Of a DNA stretch of 37,813 nucleotides, positions 16,136 through 24,161 are shown piece by piece. The stretch lies in assembly GCA_045806105.1 (NCBI GenBank), contig JBJMJY010000096.1:1-37813 (forward strand), read 5' to 3'. The translations under genes were made by a program, and so were the position numbers. How positions within the stretch are numbered: position 1 is the first letter of the stretch; each line of letters begins with the position of its first letter. The notes beneath the pieces were generated by a model. That model had not been told where the DNA came from and ran no database searches. It worked only from the letters and a program-made list of their open reading frames with translations. The DNA is from AC-32 sp045806105. GTDB taxonomy: Bacteria > Actinomycetota > Thermoleophilia > Gaiellales > Gaiellaceae.

Positions 16136-18313
16136 TTGCACGCTTCGATGAGCGCCCAAGAGACATCTCCGCGGCTCGCGCGCCTCGCGCACGTGATCGT
16201 GCGCCGCCGCCGCGCCGTGATCGCCGCCTGGGTTCTGCTGACGCTGTTCGGCGCCTTCTCCGCCGGCCAGGTCGCCGACCGCTGGTTCGAGAGCTTCTCG
16301 ATCCCGGGCTACTCGTCGTACGAGGCGAACCAGCGGACGCTGAAGACGTTCGGCACCGGTGAGAACGCGCCACTCGTCGCCGTCTTCCACGGCGACGGCG
16401 ACGTCACGCAGGAGAAGGGCATCTCGCGCGCGATCGCCGCGGCCGCGGCCGTCAACCCCGGCTCGCGCGTCTCCTCCTACTTCTCCACCGGCAGCCACGC
16501 CTACGTCTCGAAGGACGGCCACACGACCTTCGCCGAGATCTACCCGCCCGGCACGCCGACCTTCAGCTCGTCGGTGCACATCGACCAGGTGCGCGCGAAG
16601 TTGAAGGCCGCGACGCCCGCCGGCGTGCAGGCAAACCTGACCGGCCGCGACCCGCTCTACGAGGCCTCGTCCGGCGGCGAGTCGGGCGGGCCGAGCGTGC
16701 TGACGGAGGCGCTGATCGGCGGCCTCGGCTGTCTCGTGATCCTGTTCTTCGTCTTCGGCACGCTGCCGGCGGTGCTGCTGCCGATCGCGATTGCGGTGGC
16801 AGCGATCCTGAACACTTTCACGCTGGTCTGGGCGCTCACCTACGTCACCAACGTCTCGATCATCGTCCAGTTCCTGATCGCGCTGGTCGGCCTCGGCGTG
16901 GCGATCGACTACGCGCTGCTGATGATCTTTCGCTTCCGCGACGAGCTGCGCGAGGGGGAGGACGTCGAGACCGCGATCGTCGAGACGATGACGCACGCGG
17001 GCCGCTCGGTGATCGTCTCCGGCTCGACGGTGGCGGTCGGCCTCCTCTCGATGCTCGTGCTGCCGCTGCCGTTCATCCGCTCGATCGGGATCGGCGGGAT
17101 GCTGATCCCGGCGGTCTCGGTGATCGCGGCGATCACGCTGCTGCCCGCGCTGCTCGCGGTGCTGGGGGCGCGCGTGAACAGCCTGCGGCTGCTGCCGAAG
17201 CGCCTCGTCGACCGCGGCCACCCGGAGGAGGGCCTCTGGGGCCGCTGGGCGGAGTTCGTCATGCGGCGGCCCGTGCCCGTCGCGGCTGCGGGACTCGTGA
17301 TCGTCGGCGCGCTCGTCTACTGCGGCGTGCATCTGAATCCGAGCGAGGCGCAGGCCAAGGACTTCCCCGGCAGCGGCGACGCGATCCAGGGCCGCACGGC
17401 GCTCGAATCCGCGGGGATCACGCCCGGCGTCTACAAGCCGTTCGTGGTCCTCGTCGAGAAGGGGGGCGATCCGCAGGCCATCGCGGCGAAGGTTCGAAGC
17501 GTCGAGGGCGTCGTCGGCGCGGCCGCTCCGGCCGGCTGGCGGAAGGGCGACGCGAGCCTGGTCGAGGCGTTCCCCGACGCAGACGGCGCGGCGACGCCGA
17601 CGCGCGAGACGATCAAGCGCGTGCGCACGGAGCTGAAGGGCACGGATGCGACCCTCGGCGGTCTCGCGGGCGAGGAGCGCGACTTCGTCGCCGCGGTCTA
17701 CTCGAACTTCCCGTACGTGCTCGGCTTCGTCGTGCTGCTGACGTTCATCCTGCTCGCGCGCGCCTTCCGCTCCCTGGTGCTCTCGCTGAAGGCCGTGATC
17801 CTGAACCTCATCTCGCTGCTGGCGGCCTACGGAATCATCGTCTTCATCTTCCAGTGGGGCCATGGCGCGGAGGCGATCTGGAACGTGCCCGCCACCGAGG
17901 CGATCATCCCGTGGATTCCGCTGATGATCTTCGCCTTCCTCTTCGGGCTCTCGATGGACTACGAGGTCTTCATGCTCTCTCGCATGCGCGAGGCCTACGA
18001 CGAGATCGGCGACACGCGGCAGGCCATCTCCCTCGGGCTCGCGCGCACGGGCAAGCTGGTGACGAGCGCAGCGCTCGTGCTGATGTTCGCCTTCTTCGTG
18101 CTCTCGTCGAGCCCGGGCACCGACATCAAGCAGTTCGGCATCGGGCTCGCGGCCGGGATCATCTTCGACGCGACCGTGATCCGGACGCTGCTCGTGCCCT
18201 CGCTGATGCGCCTCTTCGGGAAGTGGAACTGGTGGATGCCGCCGTGGGCCGCGAAGGCGCTGCTGATCCGCGAGCCGCGCGCGCCCGAGAAGCCGGCGCT
18301 CGAGTCGGCCTGA
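16136..18313 (+). CDS. MMPL/RND-superfamily membrane transporter
   Basis: 725 aa, close to typical MmpL-like size in actinobacteria. Two repeated halves each have one N-terminal helix, a large external loop and a five-helix bundle: first half AVIAAWVLLTLFGAFSAGQ then SIIVQFLIALVGLGVAIDYALLMIFRFRDEL; second half AEFVMRRPVPVAAAGLVIVG then MIFAFLFGLSMDYEVFMLSRMREAYDEIGDTRQAI. GxxxDY motifs (GVAIDY, GLSMDY) are the conserved proton-relay aspartates of MMPL TM4/TM10. By family it exports lipids or small lipophilic molecules. TTG 16136 is chosen because GAGGGG lies 9 nt upstream; ATG 16148 is an alternative. Confidence 0.9.
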   Translation: MHASMSAQETSPRLARLAHVIVRRRRAVIAAWVLLTLFGAFSAGQVADRWFESFSIPGYSSYEANQRTLKTFGTGENAPLVAVFHGDGDVTQEKGISRAIAAAAAVNPGSRVSSYFSTGSHAYVSKDGHTTFAEIYPPGTPTFSSSVHIDQVRAKLKAATPAGVQANLTGRDPLYEASSGGESGGPSVLTEALIGGLGCLVILFFVFGTLPAVLLPIAIAVAAILNTFTLVWALTYVTNVSIIVQFLIALVGLGVAIDYALLMIFRFRDELREGEDVETAIVETMTHAGRSVIVSGSTVAVGLLSMLVLPLPFIRSIGIGGMLIPAVSVIAAITLLPALLAVLGARVNSLRLLPKRLVDRGHPEEGLWGRWAEFVMRRPVPVAAAGLVIVGALVYCGVHLNPSEAQAKDFPGSGDAIQGRTALESAGITPGVYKPFVVLVEKGGDPQAIAAKVRSVEGVVGAAAPAGWRKGDASLVEAFPDADGAATPTRETIKRVRTELKGTDATLGGLAGEERDFVAAVYSNFPYVLGFVVLLTFILLARAFRSLVLSLKAVILNLISLLAAYGIIVFIFQWGHGAEAIWNVPATEAIIPWIPLMIFAFLFGLSMDYEVFMLSRMREAYDEIGDTRQAISLGLARTGKLVTSAALVLMFAFFVLSSSPGTDIKQFGIGLAAGIIFDATVIRTLLVPSLMRLFGKWNWWMPPWAAKALLIREPRAPEKPALESA

Positions 18314-18417
18314 GGCTCAGCTCGGCGACAAGCACGCTCGCCAGGCGCGCGCTTCCCGCTGGGTGTCGGCGGGCGGCGACGCCGGCGATTCACGGTTCGA
18401 AGGAAGACCTCGCCACC

Positions 18418-18579
18418 ATGCTGCGGCGAGCAGCGTTGGACGTCGCGGTCGCGGCGACCGGGCAGGCTGCCCAGCGACTGCGTTCCCAGGGCGAAGCGGC
18501 AGAGAAGGCTGCCGAGAGAGGTCGAGGCCGTGGAGAACTCGAGCCGGCACGGTGGCGGCGTACGCTGGAGCGGGTCTAG
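18418..18579 (+). CDS. Possible 53-aa Arg/Ala-rich ORF
   Basis: An ATG frame in the 262-nt gap between the MMPL and MoaD-like genes, ending by overlapping the convergent MoaD-like stop. The product (MLRRAALDVAVAATGQAAQR...) is amphipathic-helix-like and rich in Arg, Ala and Glu, with a weak AAGGAAG 11 nt before the ATG. High-GC DNA easily yields such frames by chance. I recognise no family and see no domain. Nothing else is evident in this gap. Confidence 0.2.
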   Translation: MLRRAALDVAVAATGQAAQRLRSQGEAAEKAAERGRGRGELEPARWRRTLERV

Positions 18580-18839
18580 CCGCCGCTAATTGCAGCGATG
18601 ACGTCGAGCCGGGAGCCAGCGGCGAGTTCGGTGTCCAGCCCGCCGCGCTCCCGGTCGACGTAGACGTTGATGTGGGGCCGCAGCTTCGGGCCGGGCTCGA
18701 CGAGGCGGTCGCGTAGGCCGGGCCATTGCTCGTCCAAGCGGGCGATCGCGTCGTCCACGGTCGCGGCCTCGACCTCGAGTTCGCGGGGCAGCCCCGGGAA
18801 GAGTGGCGGCAGCGTCGCGGGAAGGTGCAGTTCGGCCAT
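18576..18839 (-). CDS. MoaD/ThiS-family ubiquitin-like protein
   Basis: 87 aa beta-grasp protein. The features are LHLPATLPPLF, ATVDDAIARLDEQWPGLRDRL, LRPHINVYVDRE, LDTELAAGSRLDVIAAISGG. It ends in Gly-Gly at the exact C-terminus, the tail that is adenylated and thiocarboxylated in sulfur carriers. The family supplies sulfur for molybdopterin, thiamin or cysteine synthesis, or modifies proteins (SAMP-like). Its ATG overlaps the TGA of the upstream propeller gene by one base, so translation is coupled. No E1-like MoeB/ThiF, MoaE or ThiG gene is nearby, so neither cofactor role is supported by context. Confidence 0.87.
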   Translation of the reverse strand: MAELHLPATLPPLFPGLPRELEVEAATVDDAIARLDEQWPGLRDRLVEPGPKLRPHINVYVDRERGGLDTELAAGSRLDVIAAISGG

Positions 18840-19915
18840 CAGTCGAGGGACGCGACCGTCACAGACGTGATGCCCGGGAAGAGGCCGCCGATCTGGCTCC
18901 AGCTCTCACCCTCGTCGGTGCTCGCGAACAGCTGCCCGGTGCTCGTGCCGAAGTACAGGCCGGGCGTGTCGTGGTCGTCGATCGCCATCCCATCGCGCAG
19001 GACGCCCACGTAGGCGTTCGCTGCCGGGAGGCCGCGGTTGAGTCGTTGCCAGCTCGAGCCAGCGTCGCGCGTGCGCCAGACGGCCGCCTTGCCATCCGGC
19101 ATCGTCCGGCCGTGGCCCGGGTCGAGCGGGATCACGTAGAACGTGTCGCGGTCGTGCGGATGCGTCGCGGCGGCGAAGCCGAACTCCGTCGGCAGGCCCT
19201 CCGTGATCTCCGTCCACGACTTGCCTGCGTCGTCGCTGCGGTGCATACCGACGTGGTTCTGCTGGTACATGCGCTCGAAGTCGGAGGCGGGGGCGACCTT
19301 GTGCACGCAGAAGCCGATCTCCTCGTACTCCGCCGGCCAGTCCCGGCGCAGGCCCTTGTTGCGGGGCTCCCACGTCTGCCCGCTGTCGTTCGTCTCGAAC
19401 AGGCTGTAGCCCTGGACGATGACCCAGAAGCGCTGCGGGTCGTCGGGGTGGGGGATGATCGCGGACAGCCCGAGATGGCCCGGCGGCTGCTGCGCGGGGT
19501 CGTTCCACGCCTCGCGGCCCTCCTGCCCCTCGAACGTCGTCACGAGCGAAAAGGTCTTGCCGTCGTCGGTGCTCTCGAAGAGCCCCGCCGATTCGGCGCC
19601 GACGAGCAGGCGTCCGTCCACAGGCATCACGTGCGAGACCTTCGACAGGCGCAGCCCGCCGTCGCCGTCGGGGTAGCCGAGACCCTCGCTCGAATGCGCC
19701 CACGTCTCGCCAAGGTCGGCGCTGCGCCAGATCGCGGCGCCGTGCCACTCGCTCGCGGCGGCGGCGAAGATCGTGCCGGAGTCGCGGTCCAGCACGGCGT
19801 GGTAGACGGGCCAGCTCTCGCAGTACGGGCCGCACACGGTCCAGTCGCGCCGGTCCTCGCTCTCCAGCACGAAACAGCCCTTGCGCGTTCCGACGAGGAG
19901 CACGCTCTTCGACAT
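18839..19915 (-). CDS. BNR/VPS10-like beta-propeller protein (annotated in databases as exo-alpha-sialidase type)
   Basis: 358 aa, with repeated Asp-box-like turns: SADLGETW, STDDGKTF, TNDSGQTW, SDDAGKSW, TRDAGSSW and STDEGESW, i.e. six S/T-x-D-x-G-x-T/S-W/F units evenly spread, as in six-bladed BNR/sialidase-type propellers. No signal peptide is present, so the protein is probably cytoplasmic, unlike real secreted sialidases, and I see no sialidase arginine triad or FRIP motif. I chose ATG 19915 because GGAGGTG is about 5 nt upstream; the longer frame to 20035 is unsupported. It is co-translated with the ubiquitin-like gene downstream. The specific role is unknown. Confidence 0.83.
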   Translation of the reverse strand: MSKSVLLVGTRKGCFVLESEDRRDWTVCGPYCESWPVYHAVLDRDSGTIFAAAASEWHGAAIWRSADLGETWAHSSEGLGYPDGDGGLRLSKVSHVMPVDGRLLVGAESAGLFESTDDGKTFSLVTTFEGQEGREAWNDPAQQPPGHLGLSAIIPHPDDPQRFWVIVQGYSLFETNDSGQTWEPRNKGLRRDWPAEYEEIGFCVHKVAPASDFERMYQQNHVGMHRSDDAGKSWTEITEGLPTEFGFAAATHPHDRDTFYVIPLDPGHGRTMPDGKAAVWRTRDAGSSWQRLNRGLPAANAYVGVLRDGMAIDDHDTPGLYFGTSTGQLFASTDEGESWSQIGGLFPGITSVTVASLD

Positions 19916-20000
19916 CGGTTCACCTCCATCTCGACGATCGTCGTTCAGTAGACCGGAATCACGCAGGAAAGTCATCGGTGTGTGACTAGCGCGCGGCGGG

Positions 20001-20014
20001 CGCGGAAAACCGCG
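20001..20014 (+). promoter_or_regulatory. Small hairpin just before the DNA ligase start
   Basis: CGCGG (20001-20005), loop AAAA, CCGCG (20010-20014), ending 4 nt before the ligase ATG at 20019. It may affect initiation; no other ribosome site is obvious. The role is a guess. Confidence 0.25.
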
Positions 20015-20018
20015 GGGT

Positions 20019-21050
20019 ATGGCAACGACGATCACGCCGATGCTGGCGCGGCTCGCGCGCGAGCTGCCGGTGGGCGACTACCTCTACGAGCCGAAGTGGG
20101 ACGGCTTCCGCTGCCTCGCGTTTCGTGAAGGAGGCGAGGTCGACCTGCGGAGCCGCAATGGCCGGCCGCTTGCCCGGTACTTCCCGGAGGTCGTCGAGGC
20201 GCTGCTCGTGCTGCCAGAGGGGCGGTTCGTACTCGACGGCGAGCTGGTCGTCGCCGGCGAGGACGCGCTCGACTTCCTCGCGCTGATGGCGCGCCTGCAT
20301 CCGGCGGCCTCGCGGGTCGAGCGGCTGCGGGAGGAGACGCCGGCGTCCTTCGTGGCGTTCGACCTCGTCGCCGCGGGCGGGGAGGACCTCGCGGAGCGGC
20401 CGTTCGCGCAGCGGCGTGCGCGGCTCGAGCAGCTGCTCGGCTTGGTCGCGCCGCCGCTTGCGCTGACGCCTGTGACCGCGGACGTGAAGGTGGCGCGGGC
20501 CTGGCTCGACCGCTTCGAGGGCGTGGTCGCCAAGCACCGCGAGTTGCGCTACGAGCCCGGTCGCCGTGTGATGGTCAAGGTGAAGCACGAGCGCACCGCC
20601 GACTGTGTCGTCGCAGGCTTCCGCTGGCTGGTCGAGCGGCCGCTGCCGAGCTCGCTCCTGCTCGGGCTCTACGACGACGGCGGCGAGCTGCGGCACGTCG
20701 GCGTGGCCGCAGGCTTCTCGGAGGCTCTTCGGCGCGAGCTGCTGGATCGGCTCGCGCCGCTCGCGGTGCCGCTCGAAGGGCACACGTGGGAGCAAGGGTT
20801 CCGCCTGCCGGGGAGCCCGACCGGCCGGCTCAAGGGTTCAGCCGGGAGCTGGATTCCAGGCGAGATGGAGCAGGACTGGGTTCCGGTCGCGCCCGAGCTC
20901 GTCGCGGAGGTGGCGTACGACCAGCTGGACGGCCACCGCTTTCGCCATGCGGGCCGCTTCCAGCGCTGGCGCCCCGACCGCGACGCTCAGTCGTGCCGGG
21001 TCGACCAGCTCGAGGCGCCAGCGGCGGACCTCGCCGAGCTGTTGCCGTGA
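20019..21050 (+). CDS. ATP-dependent DNA ligase (LigC/LigD ligase-domain type)
   Basis: 343 aa. The adenylation domain has motif I EPKWDGFR with K26 as AMP-accepting lysine, RSRNGR (motif Ia-like), FVLDGELVV (motif III), FEGVVAKHRELRYEPGRR (motif IV) and VKVKHERTADCVVAGFRW (motif V). An OB-fold domain follows (VGVAAGFSEALRRELLDRL...AEVAYDQLDGHRFRHAGRFQRWRPD). It seals nicks in DNA double-strand-break end joining. This is a stand-alone ligase, not fused to polymerase or phosphoesterase modules. Its stop overlaps the next gene's GTG (GTGA), tying it to the polymerase gene. No ku gene is in the window. Confidence 0.9.
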   Translation: MATTITPMLARLARELPVGDYLYEPKWDGFRCLAFREGGEVDLRSRNGRPLARYFPEVVEALLVLPEGRFVLDGELVVAGEDALDFLALMARLHPAASRVERLREETPASFVAFDLVAAGGEDLAERPFAQRRARLEQLLGLVAPPLALTPVTADVKVARAWLDRFEGVVAKHRELRYEPGRRVMVKVKHERTADCVVAGFRWLVERPLPSSLLLGLYDDGGELRHVGVAAGFSEALRRELLDRLAPLAVPLEGHTWEQGFRLPGSPTGRLKGSAGSWIPGEMEQDWVPVAPELVAEVAYDQLDGHRFRHAGRFQRWRPDRDAQSCRVDQLEAPAADLAELLP

Positions 21051-21913
21051 ACCGGACCGTCGAGGTCGAGGGCCGACCGCTCGCGCTCACGAACCTCGAC
21101 AAGGTGCTCTGGCCGGAGACGGGGACGACGAAGGCGGAGCTGCTCGAGTACTACGTCGCCGTGGCGCCTGCGCTGCTGCCGCACCTCGAGGGCCGGCCGT
21201 TGACGTTGCGGCGCTTTCCGGACGGCGTCGACGGGATCAGCTGGCATCAGAACGAGATCCAGCGCGAGCCGGAGTGGTTTCCCGTCTTCGAGACGAGCGG
21301 CCGCGATCGCAGACGTCTGCGCTTCGCGCTCGTCGACGGGCTGGCGTCGCTCGTCTGGCTGGCGAACCAGGCGGTCATCGAGTTGCACCCGTTCCTCTGG
21401 CGCGTCGACCGGCCTCGCCTACCCGACCAGGTCGTCTTCGACCTCGATCCGGGAGCTCCGGCTGGGCTCGTCGAGGCCGCGCGCGTCGCTCTGCAGCTGC
21501 GGCCGCGGCTGGAGGAGCTCGAGCTCGAGCCGCTCGCGAAGACCTCCGGCTCGCTCGGGATGCACGTGCACGCGCGGGTGTCGGCAGGGCTCGACACGAA
21601 GCGGCTGGCGCGCGAGCTGGCGGAGGCCCTCGCGGAGGAGCGGCCGCGGGAGATCGTCGCCGAGATGCGCCGCGACCTGCGGCCCGGCAAGGTGTTCGTG
21701 GACTGGCTCCAGAACGACGTCACCCGGCAGACGGTGGCGCCGTACTCGCTGCGCGGCCTCCCATTGCCGACGGTCGCGACGCCTGTGAGCTGGGACGAGG
21801 TCGAGCAGGCCGTCGACGAACGACGGCCGGAGCCGCTCGTCTTCACCCTCCGCCACGTCCTGGAGCGACTCGAGCGCGAAGGAGACGCCCTCGCCGCGCT
21901 GCTTGAGACCTAG
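21047..21913 (+). CDS. LigD-type polymerase/primase domain protein
   Basis: 288 aa, the length of an isolated LigD PolDom (archaeo-eukaryotic primase fold). Seen are LTNLDKVLWPETGTTKAELLEYY, HQNEIQREPEWFP, VIELHPFLWRVDRPRLPDQVVFDLDPG with the FDLDPG metal-binding aspartates, LAKTSGSLGMHVHARV (equivalent of KTSGGKGLHV), and LRPGKVFVDWLQND (RRGKVFIDYLRN-like), plus TVAPYSLRGLPLPTVATPVSWDEV at the end. It adds nucleotides to break ends during non-homologous end joining. The GTG start overlaps the ligase stop, so both are made from one message and together replace a fused LigD. No nuclease/phosphoesterase domain is nearby. Confidence 0.9.
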   Translation: MNRTVEVEGRPLALTNLDKVLWPETGTTKAELLEYYVAVAPALLPHLEGRPLTLRRFPDGVDGISWHQNEIQREPEWFPVFETSGRDRRRLRFALVDGLASLVWLANQAVIELHPFLWRVDRPRLPDQVVFDLDPGAPAGLVEAARVALQLRPRLEELELEPLAKTSGSLGMHVHARVSAGLDTKRLARELAEALAEERPREIVAEMRRDLRPGKVFVDWLQNDVTRQTVAPYSLRGLPLPTVATPVSWDEVEQAVDERRPEPLVFTLRHVLERLEREGDALAALLET

Positions 21914-22407
21914 GGAGCTTGCTGCCCGAGCTGCGCGCAGCGGGGCTCGTGCTTCTCCGCCAAGCGGAGCAGCAGTCCGTGCAACGCCTCACGCTCCTCG
22001 TCGTCGAGCGGCGCGAGGAAGTCGTCCTCGATGCGCCCTGCGATTCCGCGCAGGCGCCGCAGCGTCTTGGTGCCCGCGGCGGTCAAGCGGACGAGGTGCC
22101 GTCGGCGGTCGTTCGGGTCGCGCTTGCGCTCGACCAGCCCACGCTCCTCGAGCTCGTCCAGCAGCCCGACGAGCTGGCCGCGGTCGTAGCCGAGCGCGTC
22201 GGCGATCGATCCCTGCGTCTCCCGAGAGCGCTCGTCGAGGACGAGCAGCACCGCGTGGTGGTACGGGTGGAGACCCAGCTCCTCGTACGCGCCGAGCGAG
22301 CGCTCCTTGGCGGCAAAGCCGAGGCGCTTGAGCAGGAACGTCGTCGACTCGACGAGCTCCTGCGGGAGCTTCGCTGTCGGCGCACTCGTGGGAGTCGTCA
22401 CATTCAT
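21910..22407 (-). CDS. MarR-family transcriptional regulator
   Basis: 165 aa. Helices around LGLHPYHHAVLLVLDERSRETQGSIADALGYDRGQLVGLLDELEERGLVERKRDPNDRRRHLVRLTAAG form the winged helix with the DxRxRxxxLT beta-wing signature. Dimerisation helices lie at both ends. It is divergent from the DHA2 exporter gene with dyads between, so repression of that exporter, relieved by a drug or phenolic ligand, is likely. I chose ATG 22407; TACTCT lies 7 nt upstream with no Shine-Dalgarno, indicating leaderless transcription. The 3' end overlaps the convergent polymerase gene by 4 nt. Confidence 0.88.
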   Translation of the reverse strand: MNVTTPTSAPTAKLPQELVESTTFLLKRLGFAAKERSLGAYEELGLHPYHHAVLLVLDERSRETQGSIADALGYDRGQLVGLLDELEERGLVERKRDPNDRRRHLVRLTAAGTKTLRRLRGIAGRIEDDFLAPLDDEEREALHGLLLRLAEKHEPRCAQLGQQAP

Positions 22408-22414
22408 CGCCAAT

Positions 22415-22420
22415 AGAGTA
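22415..22420 (-). promoter_or_regulatory. -10 box TACTCT, leaderless promoter of the marR gene
   Basis: TACTCT on the minus strand, 7 nt before the ATG at 22407, with no ribosome binding site. No good -35 is seen. Confidence 0.45.
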
Positions 22421-22427
22421 GCGCGTC

Positions 22428-22466
22428 CAACGGTTGTCGTGTTATATTGTTGATCTCCACAACGAT
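22428..22466. promoter_or_regulatory. Exporter promoter with MarR operator candidates
   Basis: AT-rich stretch between the marR and exporter genes. An extended -10, TG-T-TATATT (22440-22448), faces the exporter. ATTGTTG (22446-22452) and CAACGAT (22460-22466) form a near-perfect inverted repeat with one mismatch, spanning the expected +1. A second small dyad CAAC-G-GTTG lies at 22428-22436. The repeated CAACG/TTGTTG words suggest MarR sites. Confidence 0.5.
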
Positions 22467-22483
22467 TAAGGAGGCCAAACAAC

Positions 22484-23956
22484 GTGAGTCCTGCCAAGGC
22501 CGAGCGCCGCTGGAGTGCACTGGCGCTCATCGTCACCGCACAGTTCATGGTCATCCTCGATGTCGCGATCGTGAACGTCGCCCTGCCGTCGATCAAGTCC
22601 GACCTCGACTTCTCGCAGGCAAACCTGCAGTGGGTGATCTCGGCCTACGCGATCATGTTCGGCGGCGTGCTGCTGCTGGGCGGCCGCCTGGCCGACGTGC
22701 TGGGGCGGCGCCGGCTCTTCCTCGCCGGGCTCACGCTCTTCGCTGCGAGCTCGCTGCTCTGCGGCCTCGCGTGGTCGGAAACCTCGCTGATCGGCTTCCG
22801 CGCGCTGCAGGGCCTCGGCGGCGCGCTGCTCGCGCCCGCGGCGCTCTCGCTGCTGATGACCACCTTCGCCGAGGGTCGCGAGCGGAACCTGGCCCTCGGG
22901 ATCTACGGCGCGGCCTCCGGCAGCGGCGCGGCAGTCGGCGTCCTGCTCGGCGGCGTGCTGACCTCGTACCTGAGCTGGTCGTGGGTCTTCTTCATCAACG
23001 TGCCGGTCGGTCTCGCGGCGATCGCTCTGACGCCGGTGCTGCTCACCGAGGAGCGCGCGGCTCAGCGGGCGCGGCACTTCGACGTCGCGGGCGCCGCGTC
23101 GGTCACGAGCGGGCTGATGCTGCTGGTCTACGCGACCACGCGCGCGACGACCGACGGCTGGGGCGCGCCGGTCACGCTGGCGCTGTTCGCCGCGTCGGCC
23201 GCGCTGATGCTCACGTTCGTCGCGATCGAGCTGCGGTCGCGCTCGCCTCTGCTACCGATGAGGATCTTCCGCTCGCGCACGCTCACGGCCGCCAACGCCG
23301 CGATGGCGATCGTCGGCGGCGTGGCCTTCTCGGAGTTCTTCCTGCTGACGCTCTACCTGCAGGACGTCCTGCACTACTCGGCGATGGAGAGCGGCGTCGC
23401 GTTCAGCGGCTTCGCGCTGGCCGTCGTCGTCGTTTCGAACGTGGCCCAGGTGGTCGTGACCCGCGTCGGCGTCCGGCCGACCCTGACGGCGGGCCTGCTC
23501 ATGAGCGCACTCTCCGTTGCCTGGCTCACCAGGCTGCCGGTGGAAGGGCACTACTTCTGGGACCTGTTCCCGGCTTTCGTGCTCGGCGGCGCAGGCATGG
23601 GCCTCTCGTTCGTCCCGGTGACGATCGCGAGCCTGACCGGCGTCGAGCGTGCGGACGCGGGCGTGGCGTCGGGGCTGATCAACACGAGCCGCCAGATCGG
23701 CGGCGCGGTCGCGCTCGCGGCGGTGAGCGCGGTCGCCGCCACCTCGTCGGGGAACTTCGCCGGCGCGCACGGCGTCGCGGCCACGAGCGCGGCGGCGCTC
23801 GACCACGGCTTCCAGACGGGCCTCTACGCGCTGACCGCGCTGCTGGTGCTCGGCGCGGTGATCGCGATCACCCTGCTCAGGCCCGCGCCCACGGCTCCCG
23901 AGGCCAGCGCGCGGCCGGTCGAGCCGGAGCGGGTCGCGTTCGAGGAGGCAGCGTGA
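22484..23956 (+). CDS. DHA2 (EmrB/QacA-type) 14-TM MFS drug exporter, paralogue
   Basis: 490 aa. Same architecture as the exporter at 13302-14753: TAQFMVILDVAIVNVALPSIKSDLDFSQANLQWVISAYAIMFGG in TM1, motif A GGRLADVLGRRRLF, and ASGSGAAVGVLLGGVLTSYLSWSWVFFINVPVG. Conservation between the two is high in the first half, so they are likely paralogues. Proton-driven drug export is the family function. GTG 22484 is preceded by AAGGAGG 9 nt upstream. The MarR gene is divergent and its candidate operator overlaps this promoter. The stop overlaps the GTG of a 63-aa gene, hinting at an accessory protein for the exporter. Confidence 0.9.
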   Translation: MSPAKAERRWSALALIVTAQFMVILDVAIVNVALPSIKSDLDFSQANLQWVISAYAIMFGGVLLLGGRLADVLGRRRLFLAGLTLFAASSLLCGLAWSETSLIGFRALQGLGGALLAPAALSLLMTTFAEGRERNLALGIYGAASGSGAAVGVLLGGVLTSYLSWSWVFFINVPVGLAAIALTPVLLTEERAAQRARHFDVAGAASVTSGLMLLVYATTRATTDGWGAPVTLALFAASAALMLTFVAIELRSRSPLLPMRIFRSRTLTAANAAMAIVGGVAFSEFFLLTLYLQDVLHYSAMESGVAFSGFALAVVVVSNVAQVVVTRVGVRPTLTAGLLMSALSVAWLTRLPVEGHYFWDLFPAFVLGGAGMGLSFVPVTIASLTGVERADAGVASGLINTSRQIGGAVALAAVSAVAATSSGNFAGAHGVAATSAAALDHGFQTGLYALTALLVLGAVIAITLLRPAPTAPEASARPVEPERVAFEEAA

Positions 23957-24144
23957 GCGCGACGGCCGTGCGGAGCTTCCGCGAGCTGGACGACCTCGTC
24001 CTGCACCTCAAGGGGCTCGTGCTCGTGCAGCGCGTCCGCGAGGAGCGTGGCGCGGACGTGGACGAGCTCGCGATGTACGGCGCCGAGATCAACCGTGTTC
24101 GCGAGCGCCTCGCCGCCGTCGTGAGAGAGACGCGGGCCGCCTAG
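23953..24144 (+). CDS. Short helical protein coupled to the DHA2 exporter (63 aa)
   Basis: A 63-residue product starting from the GTG that overlaps the exporter stop (GTGA), with GGAGG 4 nt upstream. Predicted as two helices: SFRELDDLVLHLKGLVLVQRVREE, a short loop with GADVDELAMYGAEI, then NRVRERLAAVVRETRAA, all charged and with no membrane segment. The arrangement resembles the 69-aa protein at 25107-25316. I recognise no named family. Coupling to the exporter suggests a role with it, but this is only positional inference. Confidence 0.6.
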   Translation: MSATAVRSFRELDDLVLHLKGLVLVQRVREERGADVDELAMYGAEINRVRERLAAVVRETRAA

Positions 24145-24161
24145 CCGTTCAGCGATGATTT

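Noticed and set aside
15911..17863. 650-codon minus-strand frame opposite the MMPL gene
   Set aside because: Low-complexity Asp/Arg/His composition and no domain; the plus-strand MMPL protein explains the region.
18390..18402. tRNA-like T-loop word GGTTCGAA in the gap after the MMPL gene
   Set aside because: The flanks do not pair as a T stem and no anticodon or acceptor stem can be drawn around it.
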